A DNA stretch of 64,000 nt from Bacteroides ovatus (GTDB lineage: Bacteria; Bacteroidota; Bacteroidia; Bacteroidales; Bacteroidaceae), in contig NZ_CP012938.1 of NCBI RefSeq assembly GCF_001314995.1, positions 6,262,001-6,326,000 of the forward strand, read 5' to 3'. A program made the translations under genes and the position numbers. This document shows, in pieces, positions 16,254 to 24,458 of the stretch (position 1 is the stretch's first letter; each line of letters begins with the position of its first letter). The notes under the pieces are model-generated. The model had not been told where the DNA came from and searched no databases. It saw only the letters and a list, made by a program, of their open reading frames with translations.

Positions 16254-18206
16254 TTATTTTTTCTTATACCAATCGGCGTTTGTACCATATTTAGCCCAGT
16301 CTATAAATTTAGGATAGATTTCGCTGATAGACTTCTTCTCGTTTTTATCGAAGTTCTTTAGTTCTGCAATATCATTAGCATTGGCATTTGACAAATAGAA
16401 TGCAAAAGGATAAATATTCTCTTGATTCGATACATAGTAAATGCCTTCATTAGGTTTAGAACAGTCTTCATATTGTCCGAAGAGAGAAGTATCGACTTTA
16501 GAAGTTGGTTTCTTCATAGGACAATGAACTTCCAAGCGATTACCTTCTTTACTAGGACGGTATATGAATGCATCGATTGATGTTTCCTGCTTTTTATTCG
16601 AGTTTTTATCTCCGTATTTGAATGTTACTTTATATTCGGCATTTGGGTTTGTTTTAACATTATCTGTCAATATAATTGCATTGCTTTCACGAGTAAATTT
16701 GTCAGCTCCCGAAGCTACAGTAAAGTCCTTTTCATTTTCTTTTCTAATAAAGTATTCAGTTGACTGTGCATTTCCCTCATTTGAAAGAATGAAACCTAAT
16801 CCGTTAGTAAATACAGTCGATTTATTATATAAAGTTTTAAATGTAAATGACTCGCTTAAGATTTCATTGAATATATTGAATACTTTTTGATAAGTATACT
16901 GAACCAATACGTCATTCATATCGTAATCACCAGCTTTAGGCCATTCATCTTCAAATGCGTATACACCTGTCTTTTTAATAGTTGTATTTAAGTCTTCATC
17001 TACAGGAGGAACATTAGTGATTTCAGGATTGGCTTTTAATGAGAATACAACATCTGTAAAATTCTGATCATCCATGAAATCTTCAAAGGCGATAGCAATG
17101 TTACTGTTTTTATCTTTAAACATAGCTGTACGTACATCTATACCGCTATTAACTTTAGTACTAAATCCTTTTGTGGAACTGGCATAAAATCCTTCGGTTA
17201 GAGTATAACTGTTGAAACCTGTAAAATAGGTGTTCCATGCGTTGCAAGCGAGAATAAAACCAATGTAGTATCCTTTGGGGAAGTTCTTGCCTTTTGGATA
17301 TTCCGGATCATCAAAATATTTTAGTTGTACAGCTGTACCTTCTTTTATACCTTGGGGAGAGGCTTGAAGGCTTCCATTATTCCAGGTCATTTGAGTATTG
17401 GGGAATACAGCATATACTTTTACGTCTTTCAGACTGGCAGGAGCTTGATCGTATCTGTAATAGTAGTAGCCTAATGAACTGTTCCAACAGGTCCATCCTC
17501 TTAATGCAGTTAGTACTACGGCTGTTTCATCTTCCTCTACATATAAGTCGGCTTGAGTACGATATTCCTCTGGACAACTTCCTAATGTATTCAATACCTT
17601 ACTTACAGTAGTACGTAATTCTTTCATTTCAGATTTACTTAAAGTGAGTTTAGGATCATTACCTTTATAAGCGTAATTAATAACTCCACTGCGATCGTCG
17701 AATGAACCGAGATTAGTATTCCATCCTAGATTCTTAAATCTGTTTTTATCAAATGAGGTTGATTCTCTATAAGATGCTCTGGTAGTAAGTTGTTCATCTG
17801 TGTCTGATACTTTCAAAACACCATTAACTATTTTTGCTGGTATTGCCTGTCTGGCAAAAGGTGATGTAGAAACGATATACACATTAGATACATAAGCCGG
17901 CAATTCAACCGTTGCGGTGAATTTACCTTGTTCATCTGTCCATGCACCATCTAATGCCTGAACGTTTTCTTTTAGAATGGTGGTGTTTTCACCTTCAATC
18001 AATGGATTTCCATCATAAATGGAAAAAGGAACTCTTGATTCGGAATCGGAATAATCAATTTCTACTTGTACTTTTTGTATAGTAGAAAAATTAGAGGTGT
18101 TAATTTCTGCCCCTGGAGCTTCTTGGTATAAGTCTTTATCACTATCCACACAACTGCTTATACCCACTACAATTACCATTGTGCATGCTAACCAAAATCT
18201 TCTCAT
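16254..18206 (-). CDS. LruC domain-containing lipoprotein
   Basis: A 650-residue predicted surface or outer-membrane lipoprotein; the lipobox cysteine is C19 (GISSC). The middle of the protein holds the LruC signature AFEDEWPKAGDYDMNDVLVQ with its Asp-rich, probably Ca2+-binding motif, followed by a C-terminal DUF4842-type region. A preceding segment around FEDFMDDQNFTDVVFSLKA resembles DUF4114. LruC proteins are leptospiral and Bacteroidetes outer-membrane-associated lipoproteins without a proven biochemical role. It has its own promoter box and is bounded by terminators on both sides, so it is a single-gene unit. Signal and domain calls are good; the function is unknown. Confidence 0.88.
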   Translation of the reverse strand: MRRFWLACTMVIVVGISSCVDSDKDLYQEAPGAEINTSNFSTIQKVQVEIDYSDSESRVPFSIYDGNPLIEGENTTILKENVQALDGAWTDEQGKFTATVELPAYVSNVYIVSTSPFARQAIPAKIVNGVLKVSDTDEQLTTRASYRESTSFDKNRFKNLGWNTNLGSFDDRSGVINYAYKGNDPKLTLSKSEMKELRTTVSKVLNTLGSCPEEYRTQADLYVEEDETAVVLTALRGWTCWNSSLGYYYYRYDQAPASLKDVKVYAVFPNTQMTWNNGSLQASPQGIKEGTAVQLKYFDDPEYPKGKNFPKGYYIGFILACNAWNTYFTGFNSYTLTEGFYASSTKGFSTKVNSGIDVRTAMFKDKNSNIAIAFEDFMDDQNFTDVVFSLKANPEITNVPPVDEDLNTTIKKTGVYAFEDEWPKAGDYDMNDVLVQYTYQKVFNIFNEILSESFTFKTLYNKSTVFTNGLGFILSNEGNAQSTEYFIRKENEKDFTVASGADKFTRESNAIILTDNVKTNPNAEYKVTFKYGDKNSNKKQETSIDAFIYRPSKEGNRLEVHCPMKKPTSKVDTSLFGQYEDCSKPNEGIYYVSNQENIYPFAFYLSNANANDIAELKNFDKNEKKSISEIYPKFIDWAKYGTNADWYKKK

Positions 18207-18260
18207 ATCTAATAGTTTTTGTTTATGCGATACTTTAGTTCGTTTTGTTTTTAAAAGAAA

Positions 18261-18294
18261 CCCGTAAGTTCTTTGAAGTTCAAAGGCTTACGGG
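18261..18294 (-). terminator. Stem-loop after endonuclease IV, overlapping the LruC promoter region
   Basis: CCCGTAAG (18261-18268) pairs with CTTACGGG (18287-18294), and inside it CTTTG (18271-18275) pairs with CAAAG (18281-18285). On the minus strand the right side runs into TTTCTTTTAAAAAC. It lies downstream of the nfo stop (18383) and just beyond the LruC -7 box, so it is either the nfo terminator or the start of the LruC leader. Confidence 0.6.
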
Positions 18295-18296
18295 TA

Positions 18297-18304
18297 CAAA
18301 GATA
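18297..18304 (-). promoter_or_regulatory. -7 promoter box for the LruC lipoprotein gene
   Basis: TATCTTTG on the minus strand fits TAnnTTTG. It implies a ~85-base 5' leader that begins inside or beside the stem-loop at 18261-18294. No good -33 element was found. Confidence 0.45.
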
Positions 18305-18382
18305 TATATAATATTCAACACAACCATAAAATAGTTGAATATTTTTTCAAAATATGTTCTATAACTTGTATTTTCTAATCTT

Positions 18383-19216
18383 TTATTCCATACTTCTTAA
18401 CCATGCAATTTCTTCTTTCCATTTACTTTCATCCGGAGTTTCGAGTATTAACGGTATATTATCAAATCTGGAATCTTGCATCAATCTTTCAAAAAAAGCT
18501 TTGCCAATCAATCCTTCACCAATGCTGTCGTGGCGGTCAACATGGGTGCCTAATGCTTTTTTAGAATCATTCAAGTGCATACCACGGAGGTAGTTGAATC
18601 CGACTTCTTTATCAAATTCATCAAATACCTTATCATATTCATTGACAATATCGTAACCAGCGGTATAGGTATGGCAGGTATCGAGACAAACACCTACCCG
18701 GTTCTTATCGTTTACCCGATCAATGATATATTTCAATTGCCAGAATTCGCTTCCTAAATTACTGCCTTGCCCGGCTGTGTTTTCAATAACAGCTGTTACT
18801 CCTTTTGTTTTTTCTAAAGCGAGATTAATGCTTTCTGCAATAAGCGACAGGCAATCTTCTGTTGATATTTTATTGAGAGAGCTACCGGGGTGGAAATTTA
18901 AAAGCTTCAATCCAAGTTGCTCACAACGTTGCATTTCATCCAGAAAAGCGGCACGACTTTTTTGAAGTCCCTCTTCCTCCGGATGCCCCAGATTGATAAG
19001 GTAACTGTCATGTGGAAGGATATATTCCGGTTGGAAACCATATTTCTCACAATTCTCTTTGAAGAGACTGATACTTTCTTCTGTTAGAGGTTTACTTACC
19101 CATTGACGTTGATTCTTGGTGAATAACGCAAAAGCATTTGCTCCTATTTCATGCGCATTAATGGGTGCGAACTCTACGCCACCAGAGGCGCTAACGTGTG
19201 CTCCGATATATTTCAT
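18383..19216 (-). CDS. nfo: Endonuclease IV (deoxyribonuclease IV, AP endonuclease)
   Basis: A 277-residue TIM-barrel enzyme of base excision repair that cuts the DNA backbone 5' to abasic sites. The three-zinc ligand set is visible in order: [12 protein letters not shown] near the N-terminus, [55 protein letters not shown] and PLILETP. Length matches the family (about 280 residues). It is cytoplasmic, with no signal peptide. A TATATTTG promoter box lies upstream and a stem-loop downstream, so it is transcribed alone. Confidence 0.97.
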   Translation of the reverse strand: MKYIGAHVSASGGVEFAPINAHEIGANAFALFTKNQRQWVSKPLTEESISLFKENCEKYGFQPEYILPHDSYLINLGHPEEEGLQKSRAAFLDEMQRCEQLGLKLLNFHPGSSLNKISTEDCLSLIAESINLALEKTKGVTAVIENTAGQGSNLGSEFWQLKYIIDRVNDKNRVGVCLDTCHTYTAGYDIVNEYDKVFDEFDKEVGFNYLRGMHLNDSKKALGTHVDRHDSIGEGLIGKAFFERLMQDSRFDNIPLILETPDESKWKEEIAWLRSME

Positions 19217-19243
19217 TGTTCTTTCTTAATTTATTTTACTCTG

Positions 19244-19251
19244 CAAATATA
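19244..19251 (-). promoter_or_regulatory. -7 promoter box for nfo
   Basis: TATATTTG on the minus strand matches TAnnTTTG. The predicted transcription start is about 20 bases before the ATG at 19216. Confidence 0.5.
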
Positions 19252-19357
19252 ACGTTTTTAAAGGAGTATATGTTTGTAGAGAGAACTCTTCTTGGTTACA
19301 ATTCATAGGATCATGTACTTTATACTCTGTTCTTTATCTTTTATTCTCTATAAAAAA

Positions 19358-19407
19358 TATCCCGCTATTCAATTTATAGAAGATTGAATAACGGGACAGT
19401 TTTTTTG
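19358..19407 (-). terminator. Terminator at the end of the heparin PUL
   Basis: CCCGCTATTCAAT (19361-19373) is an inverted repeat of ATTGAATAACGGG (19383-19395) with one G-U type mismatch; on the minus strand it is followed by an A/T-rich tail. It lies 11 bp beyond the last PUL gene. A run of seven T followed by eight G (19400-19414) separates it from that gene. Confidence 0.75.
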
Positions 19408-19417
19408 GGGGGGGAGA

Positions 19418-22039
19418 TTAAATCTCAAAATCCGGTAAATAGTCTGTCAGGACTTTATTAATCTGTTTCCCTTTCACCTGATCTGTTACCGTCGTTGCAC
19501 CTTCCTTTTTACCGGCATCGTAGTTTAAGGAAACTTTCTCCACTTTATTACTAACGTGGATAGCAGCTTTTCCTTTTTCCGTAAGGTTGCAAGTGATAGT
19601 CCAGTCACCTACTTGAATGATATTGCCTTTGCGAACTACCTGCATATCCGGACGGTTATCTCCATGTGTATCCATTACAGTCAGGAAACGGGCGGTTTTG
19701 CAAGGAATAGTTGTAGAAGAGAAATGCCAGTGATTAGGATATTTCACAGCTTTTCCTTGTGCATTCGTTACATTTTTCCAGTTGGTCGGAGCACAGAAGA
19801 AAGTATCTACCATTGCCTGTTCCGTTTTTGCCGAACTGAAAAGATGGGCAACAGAGATACCACCGGCTTTATTCCTTCCGGTTACTTTCACCTCATTGGG
19901 CAGTTCCTGTATTTCCATCGGTAATTCTACAGTATGTAAAAGGTAACTCCATGTAACAGCCTCCTTTCCTTCCAGTTCATCATAAATCACGAAAACTCCG
20001 CTACTTCCCAGTTGGATAATATGGCGGCGGAACATATTCAGTTTGTTCTCATCCCATCCTTTTTCAGGCGTATATTGCGTACCGGATAGTTCGCCACGTT
20101 TTAGCCATAGGGGAGAAGTCACTTTACCATAAGCATTGGAAGCATCTCCTACCATATAAGCGATTTTTTCTCCTTCATACCAACGCGGAATCCAGCCATA
20201 TCCTTCCGTTCCAATCTTTTGAGTCATTCCATTTACCAAAATGCTGTTGTGTGCACGGGTGTTACGGTAAGAATACATACAATGATCGTCTGTAAAACCT
20301 GTACGATGTCCGCTGCTGTAAAAAATGGCTTTACCTCCATAGAATGTATTAAAAGCATTCTGATTGGCCAGTGCATGGGAAGTGGAACCATAAGAACTGG
20401 AGCGGAACGATAACATGGCATTATTATCTATATCTCCCAAAGAGGTATTCATCGTACCGATTCCCGTTTCATTGAATACTTTCGCCATGGGTAGTTCGGC
20501 AAGAGTATGTCCTTCTTTGGGGAGAGCTTTCTTGGTTGTACAACGATACCAGGTCAAGTCTCCGGATTTTCCGAGGAAAGTTTTTTCCATGATATCCGGT
20601 TCCTTTTGCAGAATGGTATGTACATAAGCGGCCGCCCACGGATTATTACATTCACGTGCCAAGGCATCCGCATAACCTACTCGTGTACCGTTCGGCTTCA
20701 TTTTGCTTTCATGTGAATTGCCTTGTCCGGCAGATTTGGAGAATGGAGGCTGCTGGTAGATGACGTAAAATGCATTGTTGTTATACCACGGATCAGCGAA
20801 GAAATCGAATCCACTGATACGGGAGTAGAAAGCGGGAACTTCAATCAATGTGCGAAGATTGACCTGGAAATAAGAATCACCATTGTGCCATCCTCCATCC
20901 GCGTTGAGGCCCGGCAGACGGGATACCCATTCATTGTAGCAATAATCCACCCAGGTGGAAGCCATCGGGAGTTCGTCATACGTAGCAAATGCCGCCATAT
21001 TCAAGATACGGAAAGTCATTTGCCAGACATGATTATCAGCAATGCGGTTTTCCAAGTGATTGACATATTCATGATAGAACTTCTTTCCATTGTCACGAAT
21101 CGTTCTTAGGAGTAGTTTTCTCTCATTCGGAGTCAACAGATTGTACCATGCATCATACGCTGAAGTGCTCATGGACAGAATAGTAGAACGATTGAAATCT
21201 CCAGCAAAGTACTTACTGTTTTTCCAGGAAAGAATTTCGGAAAGACGCTTAATACCTTCTTTGTAGTATACCTCGTCTTTCGTTAGCAGGTAAGCGCGTA
21301 CCATGGCTTCGATATTTGCTTCTTCACGGTCTACAATCTTACGACTTTCCCGAATCAGGGCAGAACGATATTGAACAATGTTTGTCAACTTGACAACCTG
21401 GGTTGTATCAATTTCTTCCTCCAGATGTTTCAGCGGGTGGTTCAGGCATTTATCGGCTTTTCGGATATAAGCCTGTGCCTCCGGATTGTTTTTATTCCGT
21501 TCGATGATATTATCCCAATCTTCGGCATCAAGCAAGATGCGGGGATGGGTCTTGGGCAATTTGGTTAATACTTCCTGTAGAGAAGGAGGGTTGAATGCAC
21601 GTATGTGTTCGTCTATATAAAAATGATAAACAGGTGACCATTCTTCTTTTCCTTCTTTGTCAACGTAGGCATGTTGCCAATACCATTTCCCTTTTTCAAA
21701 GAGTTTGAATGGGTTGAAAAAGGCCCATTTTCTTTCGGCGGTAATCACTTCCGATTTGAATTCGGGGTCGCGTGCAATACGGATACGGTAGGTTACTTCG
21801 GGTTTGTAGTCCTCTTCTTCAACTCCGTCCAATACAGCACCGAGGTGCGGGAACTTATCCGGCCACATAAAACGTGGGGGATTGACAGTAATATGCTGTC
21901 CGTCCAGAGGCGAAGGCGTTTCGCGAACTTCATGCATCAAGGTCTGTTGAGTCAGACGCATGATTCCTTTTTGTGCATATCCATTGGCGAATAGCAGAAG
22001 GGTGAATAAGAGAAAAATAGATATTCGTTGTTTCATCAT
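19418..22039 (-). CDS. Heparinase II/III-like lyase (PL15-type), periplasmic
   Basis: An 873-residue polysaccharide lyase. A signal peptide of ~22 residues ends ANGYAQ with no lipobox, so it should be periplasmic. An N-terminal DUF4962-type beta domain precedes an (alpha/alpha) toroid with the likely catalytic stretch ENRIADNHVWQMTFRI, and then a heparinase II/III beta-sandwich (SYGSTSHALANQNAF; NTRAHNSILVNG). Such enzymes cleave uronate-glucosamine linkages by beta-elimination. From memory the B. thetaiotaomicron counterpart (BT4652) is the PL15 exo-acting lyase for heparin/heparan sulfate. It is the last gene of the PUL, 34 bp downstream of the permease gene. Confidence 0.9.
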   Translation of the reverse strand: MMKQRISIFLLFTLLLFANGYAQKGIMRLTQQTLMHEVRETPSPLDGQHITVNPPRFMWPDKFPHLGAVLDGVEEEDYKPEVTYRIRIARDPEFKSEVITAERKWAFFNPFKLFEKGKWYWQHAYVDKEGKEEWSPVYHFYIDEHIRAFNPPSLQEVLTKLPKTHPRILLDAEDWDNIIERNKNNPEAQAYIRKADKCLNHPLKHLEEEIDTTQVVKLTNIVQYRSALIRESRKIVDREEANIEAMVRAYLLTKDEVYYKEGIKRLSEILSWKNSKYFAGDFNRSTILSMSTSAYDAWYNLLTPNERKLLLRTIRDNGKKFYHEYVNHLENRIADNHVWQMTFRILNMAAFATYDELPMASTWVDYCYNEWVSRLPGLNADGGWHNGDSYFQVNLRTLIEVPAFYSRISGFDFFADPWYNNNAFYVIYQQPPFSKSAGQGNSHESKMKPNGTRVGYADALARECNNPWAAAYVHTILQKEPDIMEKTFLGKSGDLTWYRCTTKKALPKEGHTLAELPMAKVFNETGIGTMNTSLGDIDNNAMLSFRSSSYGSTSHALANQNAFNTFYGGKAIFYSSGHRTGFTDDHCMYSYRNTRAHNSILVNGMTQKIGTEGYGWIPRWYEGEKIAYMVGDASNAYGKVTSPLWLKRGELSGTQYTPEKGWDENKLNMFRRHIIQLGSSGVFVIYDELEGKEAVTWSYLLHTVELPMEIQELPNEVKVTGRNKAGGISVAHLFSSAKTEQAMVDTFFCAPTNWKNVTNAQGKAVKYPNHWHFSSTTIPCKTARFLTVMDTHGDNRPDMQVVRKGNIIQVGDWTITCNLTEKGKAAIHVSNKVEKVSLNYDAGKKEGATTVTDQVKGKQINKVLTDYLPDFEI

Positions 22040-22073
22040 ATAACTTTGCTTTTATTATTCATCGCTTTGTTAT

Positions 22074-23342
22074 TCAGCGTTGTTTGAACAAATCTTTCGG
22101 ACGAACAGTCTTGTTATTAATCAGTGGACGTGCCCAGAAACCGATAAAGGTGATATATCCTACAAAAACAAGGATAAAGAGCATACCCGTACGGAGTGAT
22201 GTAGCGTCTGCCAGTGTACTTACAATCATCGGACCACCGGCACCACCTACAATTGCCGAGCATAGTATACCTGCGAATGAACCGTGGTGCTGTGACGCAG
22301 AGTTCAGTGCCAATGAGAATACGATGGAATACATCATGGAGATGCTGAATCCAACAGCAGGGAAAGCAAGCATGGATACTTCTTTACTTCCGAACAATGC
22401 CGATAATAATAGGATGATCGTCAGAATTCCGGAAATTTGCAACAATCGTTTACTGTCAATTAACTTGAGCAGAATCATACCTACCAGACAACCGGCTGTC
22501 ATCAATCCCCAGAAATAGCTTACGGCCTGTGCACCGTCTGTTTGTGGGTTAACTCCATGGTATTGTTCCAGGAAAGTACTCATGAAGATTGAAGTTCCCT
22601 GTTCCGTACTTACATAGCAGAAAATTCCCAGGAAAAACAGCCATACATATTTCTGTTTGAATAAAGCCAGATATGAATCTTTAGACCCGCTTTTCTCGTC
22701 TTCTTTCAACTCGATCTTGGGAAAACGGGATACACCGACAGCTATCAGCATGACCAATAGTAGGATTGTAAATACCCAATAAAGAGATACCCACGGCATT
22801 TCCCGTGGAGTGACATCGGCCAACAGGTCGATAAAGAAACCCTTACCTGCTGTATATGTTGCCGGATCAAGTTCACGAATTAGATAAGTATATACCAGAG
22901 GACTTAGGAAAGAAGCAATGCCAAACATGAACTGTGCCAGTTCGGCGATAAATGCATAGTTTTCTTCTCCTCCTACAGTGCGTTGGAGTGGATTCAATAC
23001 CGTTTGTAACATGGCCATTCCCAGTCCGATGATGAAAGAAGAAGCCAATAACATCGGATACGTGTGCATGCAGGCAAATAAGATGGTGCCGATGAACGGC
23101 ATCAGAAATCCACCGAATAATACCGGCTTTTCACCGAAACGGTCGATGAGCAATCCGGCAGGGATAGACATGATGGCATAGGCCAGGAAGAAAGAAGTCG
23201 GGATAAATCCCGCCATTGCCAGGTCACTTAGATTGAAGTTGTGGATAATATCCGGAATGAGTGGCCCTAGAATATTGGTGATAAACGAGATGGTAAACCA
23301 GAACGCCATAATCAGCGCCAGCATCCCTAAATTTTTTCTCAT
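22074..23342 (-). CDS. MFS sugar permease (FucP/FHS-like)
   Basis: A 422-residue, 12-helix inner-membrane transporter. The N-terminal half has the MFS motif A equivalent GLLIDRFGEKPVLFGG. The central loop between the two six-helix bundles is charged (FPKIELKEDEKSGSKD). It resembles the fucose/N-acetylglucosamine:H+ symporter (FHS) group. Being inside the heparin PUL between a lyase and a ROK kinase, it is expected to bring heparan-derived mono- or disaccharides into the cytoplasm; the exact substrate is inferred. A 143-bp gap with an inverted repeat separates it from the kinase gene upstream. Confidence 0.92.
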   Translation of the reverse strand: MRKNLGMLALIMAFWFTISFITNILGPLIPDIIHNFNLSDLAMAGFIPTSFFLAYAIMSIPAGLLIDRFGEKPVLFGGFLMPFIGTILFACMHTYPMLLASSFIIGLGMAMLQTVLNPLQRTVGGEENYAFIAELAQFMFGIASFLSPLVYTYLIRELDPATYTAGKGFFIDLLADVTPREMPWVSLYWVFTILLLVMLIAVGVSRFPKIELKEDEKSGSKDSYLALFKQKYVWLFFLGIFCYVSTEQGTSIFMSTFLEQYHGVNPQTDGAQAVSYFWGLMTAGCLVGMILLKLIDSKRLLQISGILTIILLLSALFGSKEVSMLAFPAVGFSISMMYSIVFSLALNSASQHHGSFAGILCSAIVGGAGGPMIVSTLADATSLRTGMLFILVFVGYITFIGFWARPLINNKTVRPKDLFKQR

Positions 23343-23350
23343 AATCTTAA

Positions 23351-23470
23351 ATAGTTGATAGTTGATAAATGATAACTGATAGATGGAAGTTGATAATTAA
23401 TTGATGATTGAGTATTTGTATGTTGGGATAACTTTCATTTACTAACTATCATTTATCAGCTATCAACTAT
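23351..23470 (-). repeat. Inverted repeat element between the permease and ROK kinase genes
   Basis: A 24-bp arm at 23351-23374 (ATAGTTGATAGTTGATAAAT and four more bases) matches the reverse complement of 23447-23470 with one mismatch, around a ~72-base centre. Each arm is itself made of TTGATA-like units. It occupies nearly the whole intercistronic gap. It could be a non-coding repeat insertion or an mRNA-stabilising/attenuating stem. Confidence 0.75.
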
Positions 23471-23485
23471 CATTTATTTTTGTTT

Positions 23486-24427
23486 TCATTTGAAAAAGAG
23501 TGAAGCGGCTCCAATACTTCCGGCCTTGTTTCCAAGAGCGGCAGCTATGATTTGAGTATTCACGGCACAGTCGGGGATAGCGTAACTGTGGGCTTTTTCG
23601 CTTACTTTCTGAATATAAAAGTCTCCGGCTTCGGAAAGTCCTCCACCGATCACAATCTTTTGAGGGCTGAAGATATTAATGAATCCTGCAATTCCATGTC
23701 CCAGAAAATCACAGTGTTCTTCCAGCGATAGTTGTGCAATCTTATCTCCTTGTTTGTAAAGGCGGACGATCAGTTCTCCATTAATCTCTTCATTCGGGTA
23801 GGAGATACCTGCGTCTATTATCCGTTGACTGAAACGGCGTACCAAAGCAGAAGTGGAAGCATAATGTTCCAGACAGCCGACGGAACCACAGGCACAAGGT
23901 TCGCCATTGGCAATGAGAGGCACGTGCCCCAGTTCTGTCCCCCGGTTGGCATAACCGTTGAACAATTTGCCATCGATGACTACTGCACCGCCAATGCCTG
24001 TTCCTACTGTTAGGAAAACAACATGAGTGGCTCCCTGTCCGGCTCCATACATTGTTTCTCCTAATCCCATCAGATTGGCATCATTTCCCAATAAAGCCGG
24101 AAGTCCGGTTTCCTTTTCAATGCGGTCCGCCAGATGTATGTTTTCCCAACCGTTGATGTTTTCCGCACCTCCCAGAACTATGCGGTTTGTAGAATCTACG
24201 ATGCCCGGTGTACCGATTCCTATACCATTGATTTTGTAGCCTTGTTCCTGTGCAAAGGCTTTCACTTCATTGATAGCAGTAACCAACTGTCCGATGACAG
24301 CTTCTGCTGATACTTCGGCTTTCGACGGTAACTTCCCTTGAAAGTAAAATACGCCTTCATTATCAATTAGGGCGTATTTTACAGAAGTTCCGCCAAGGTC
24401 AATTCCTATAGCGTATTCTTTTTCCAT
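23486..24427 (-). CDS. ROK family sugar kinase
   Basis: A 313-residue cytoplasmic kinase. ATP-binding motif IGIDLGGTSVKYALID lies near residues 7-22, catalytic Asp is D116 in GNDAN, the second phosphate motif is GTGIGGAVV (142-150), and the ROK zinc site is H168 with C178-A-C180...C185 (CACGSVGCLEHY). There is no N-terminal helix-turn-helix, so it is an enzyme rather than a ROK repressor. In the heparin PUL it most likely phosphorylates the glucosamine or N-acetylglucosamine released from the polymer. The PHP-domain gene lies 31 bp upstream, in the same operon. Confidence 0.95.
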   Translation of the reverse strand: MEKEYAIGIDLGGTSVKYALIDNEGVFYFQGKLPSKAEVSAEAVIGQLVTAINEVKAFAQEQGYKINGIGIGTPGIVDSTNRIVLGGAENINGWENIHLADRIEKETGLPALLGNDANLMGLGETMYGAGQGATHVVFLTVGTGIGGAVVIDGKLFNGYANRGTELGHVPLIANGEPCACGSVGCLEHYASTSALVRRFSQRIIDAGISYPNEEINGELIVRLYKQGDKIAQLSLEEHCDFLGHGIAGFINIFSPQKIVIGGGLSEAGDFYIQKVSEKAHSYAIPDCAVNTQIIAAALGNKAGSIGAASLFFK

Positions 24428-24458
24428 ATCACCAAGTAATACTTAATACTTAAAAAAA

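Noticed and set aside
23486..24427. ROK protein as a transcriptional repressor
   Set aside because: It has no N-terminal helix-turn-helix and keeps all kinase and zinc motifs, so it is a sugar kinase.
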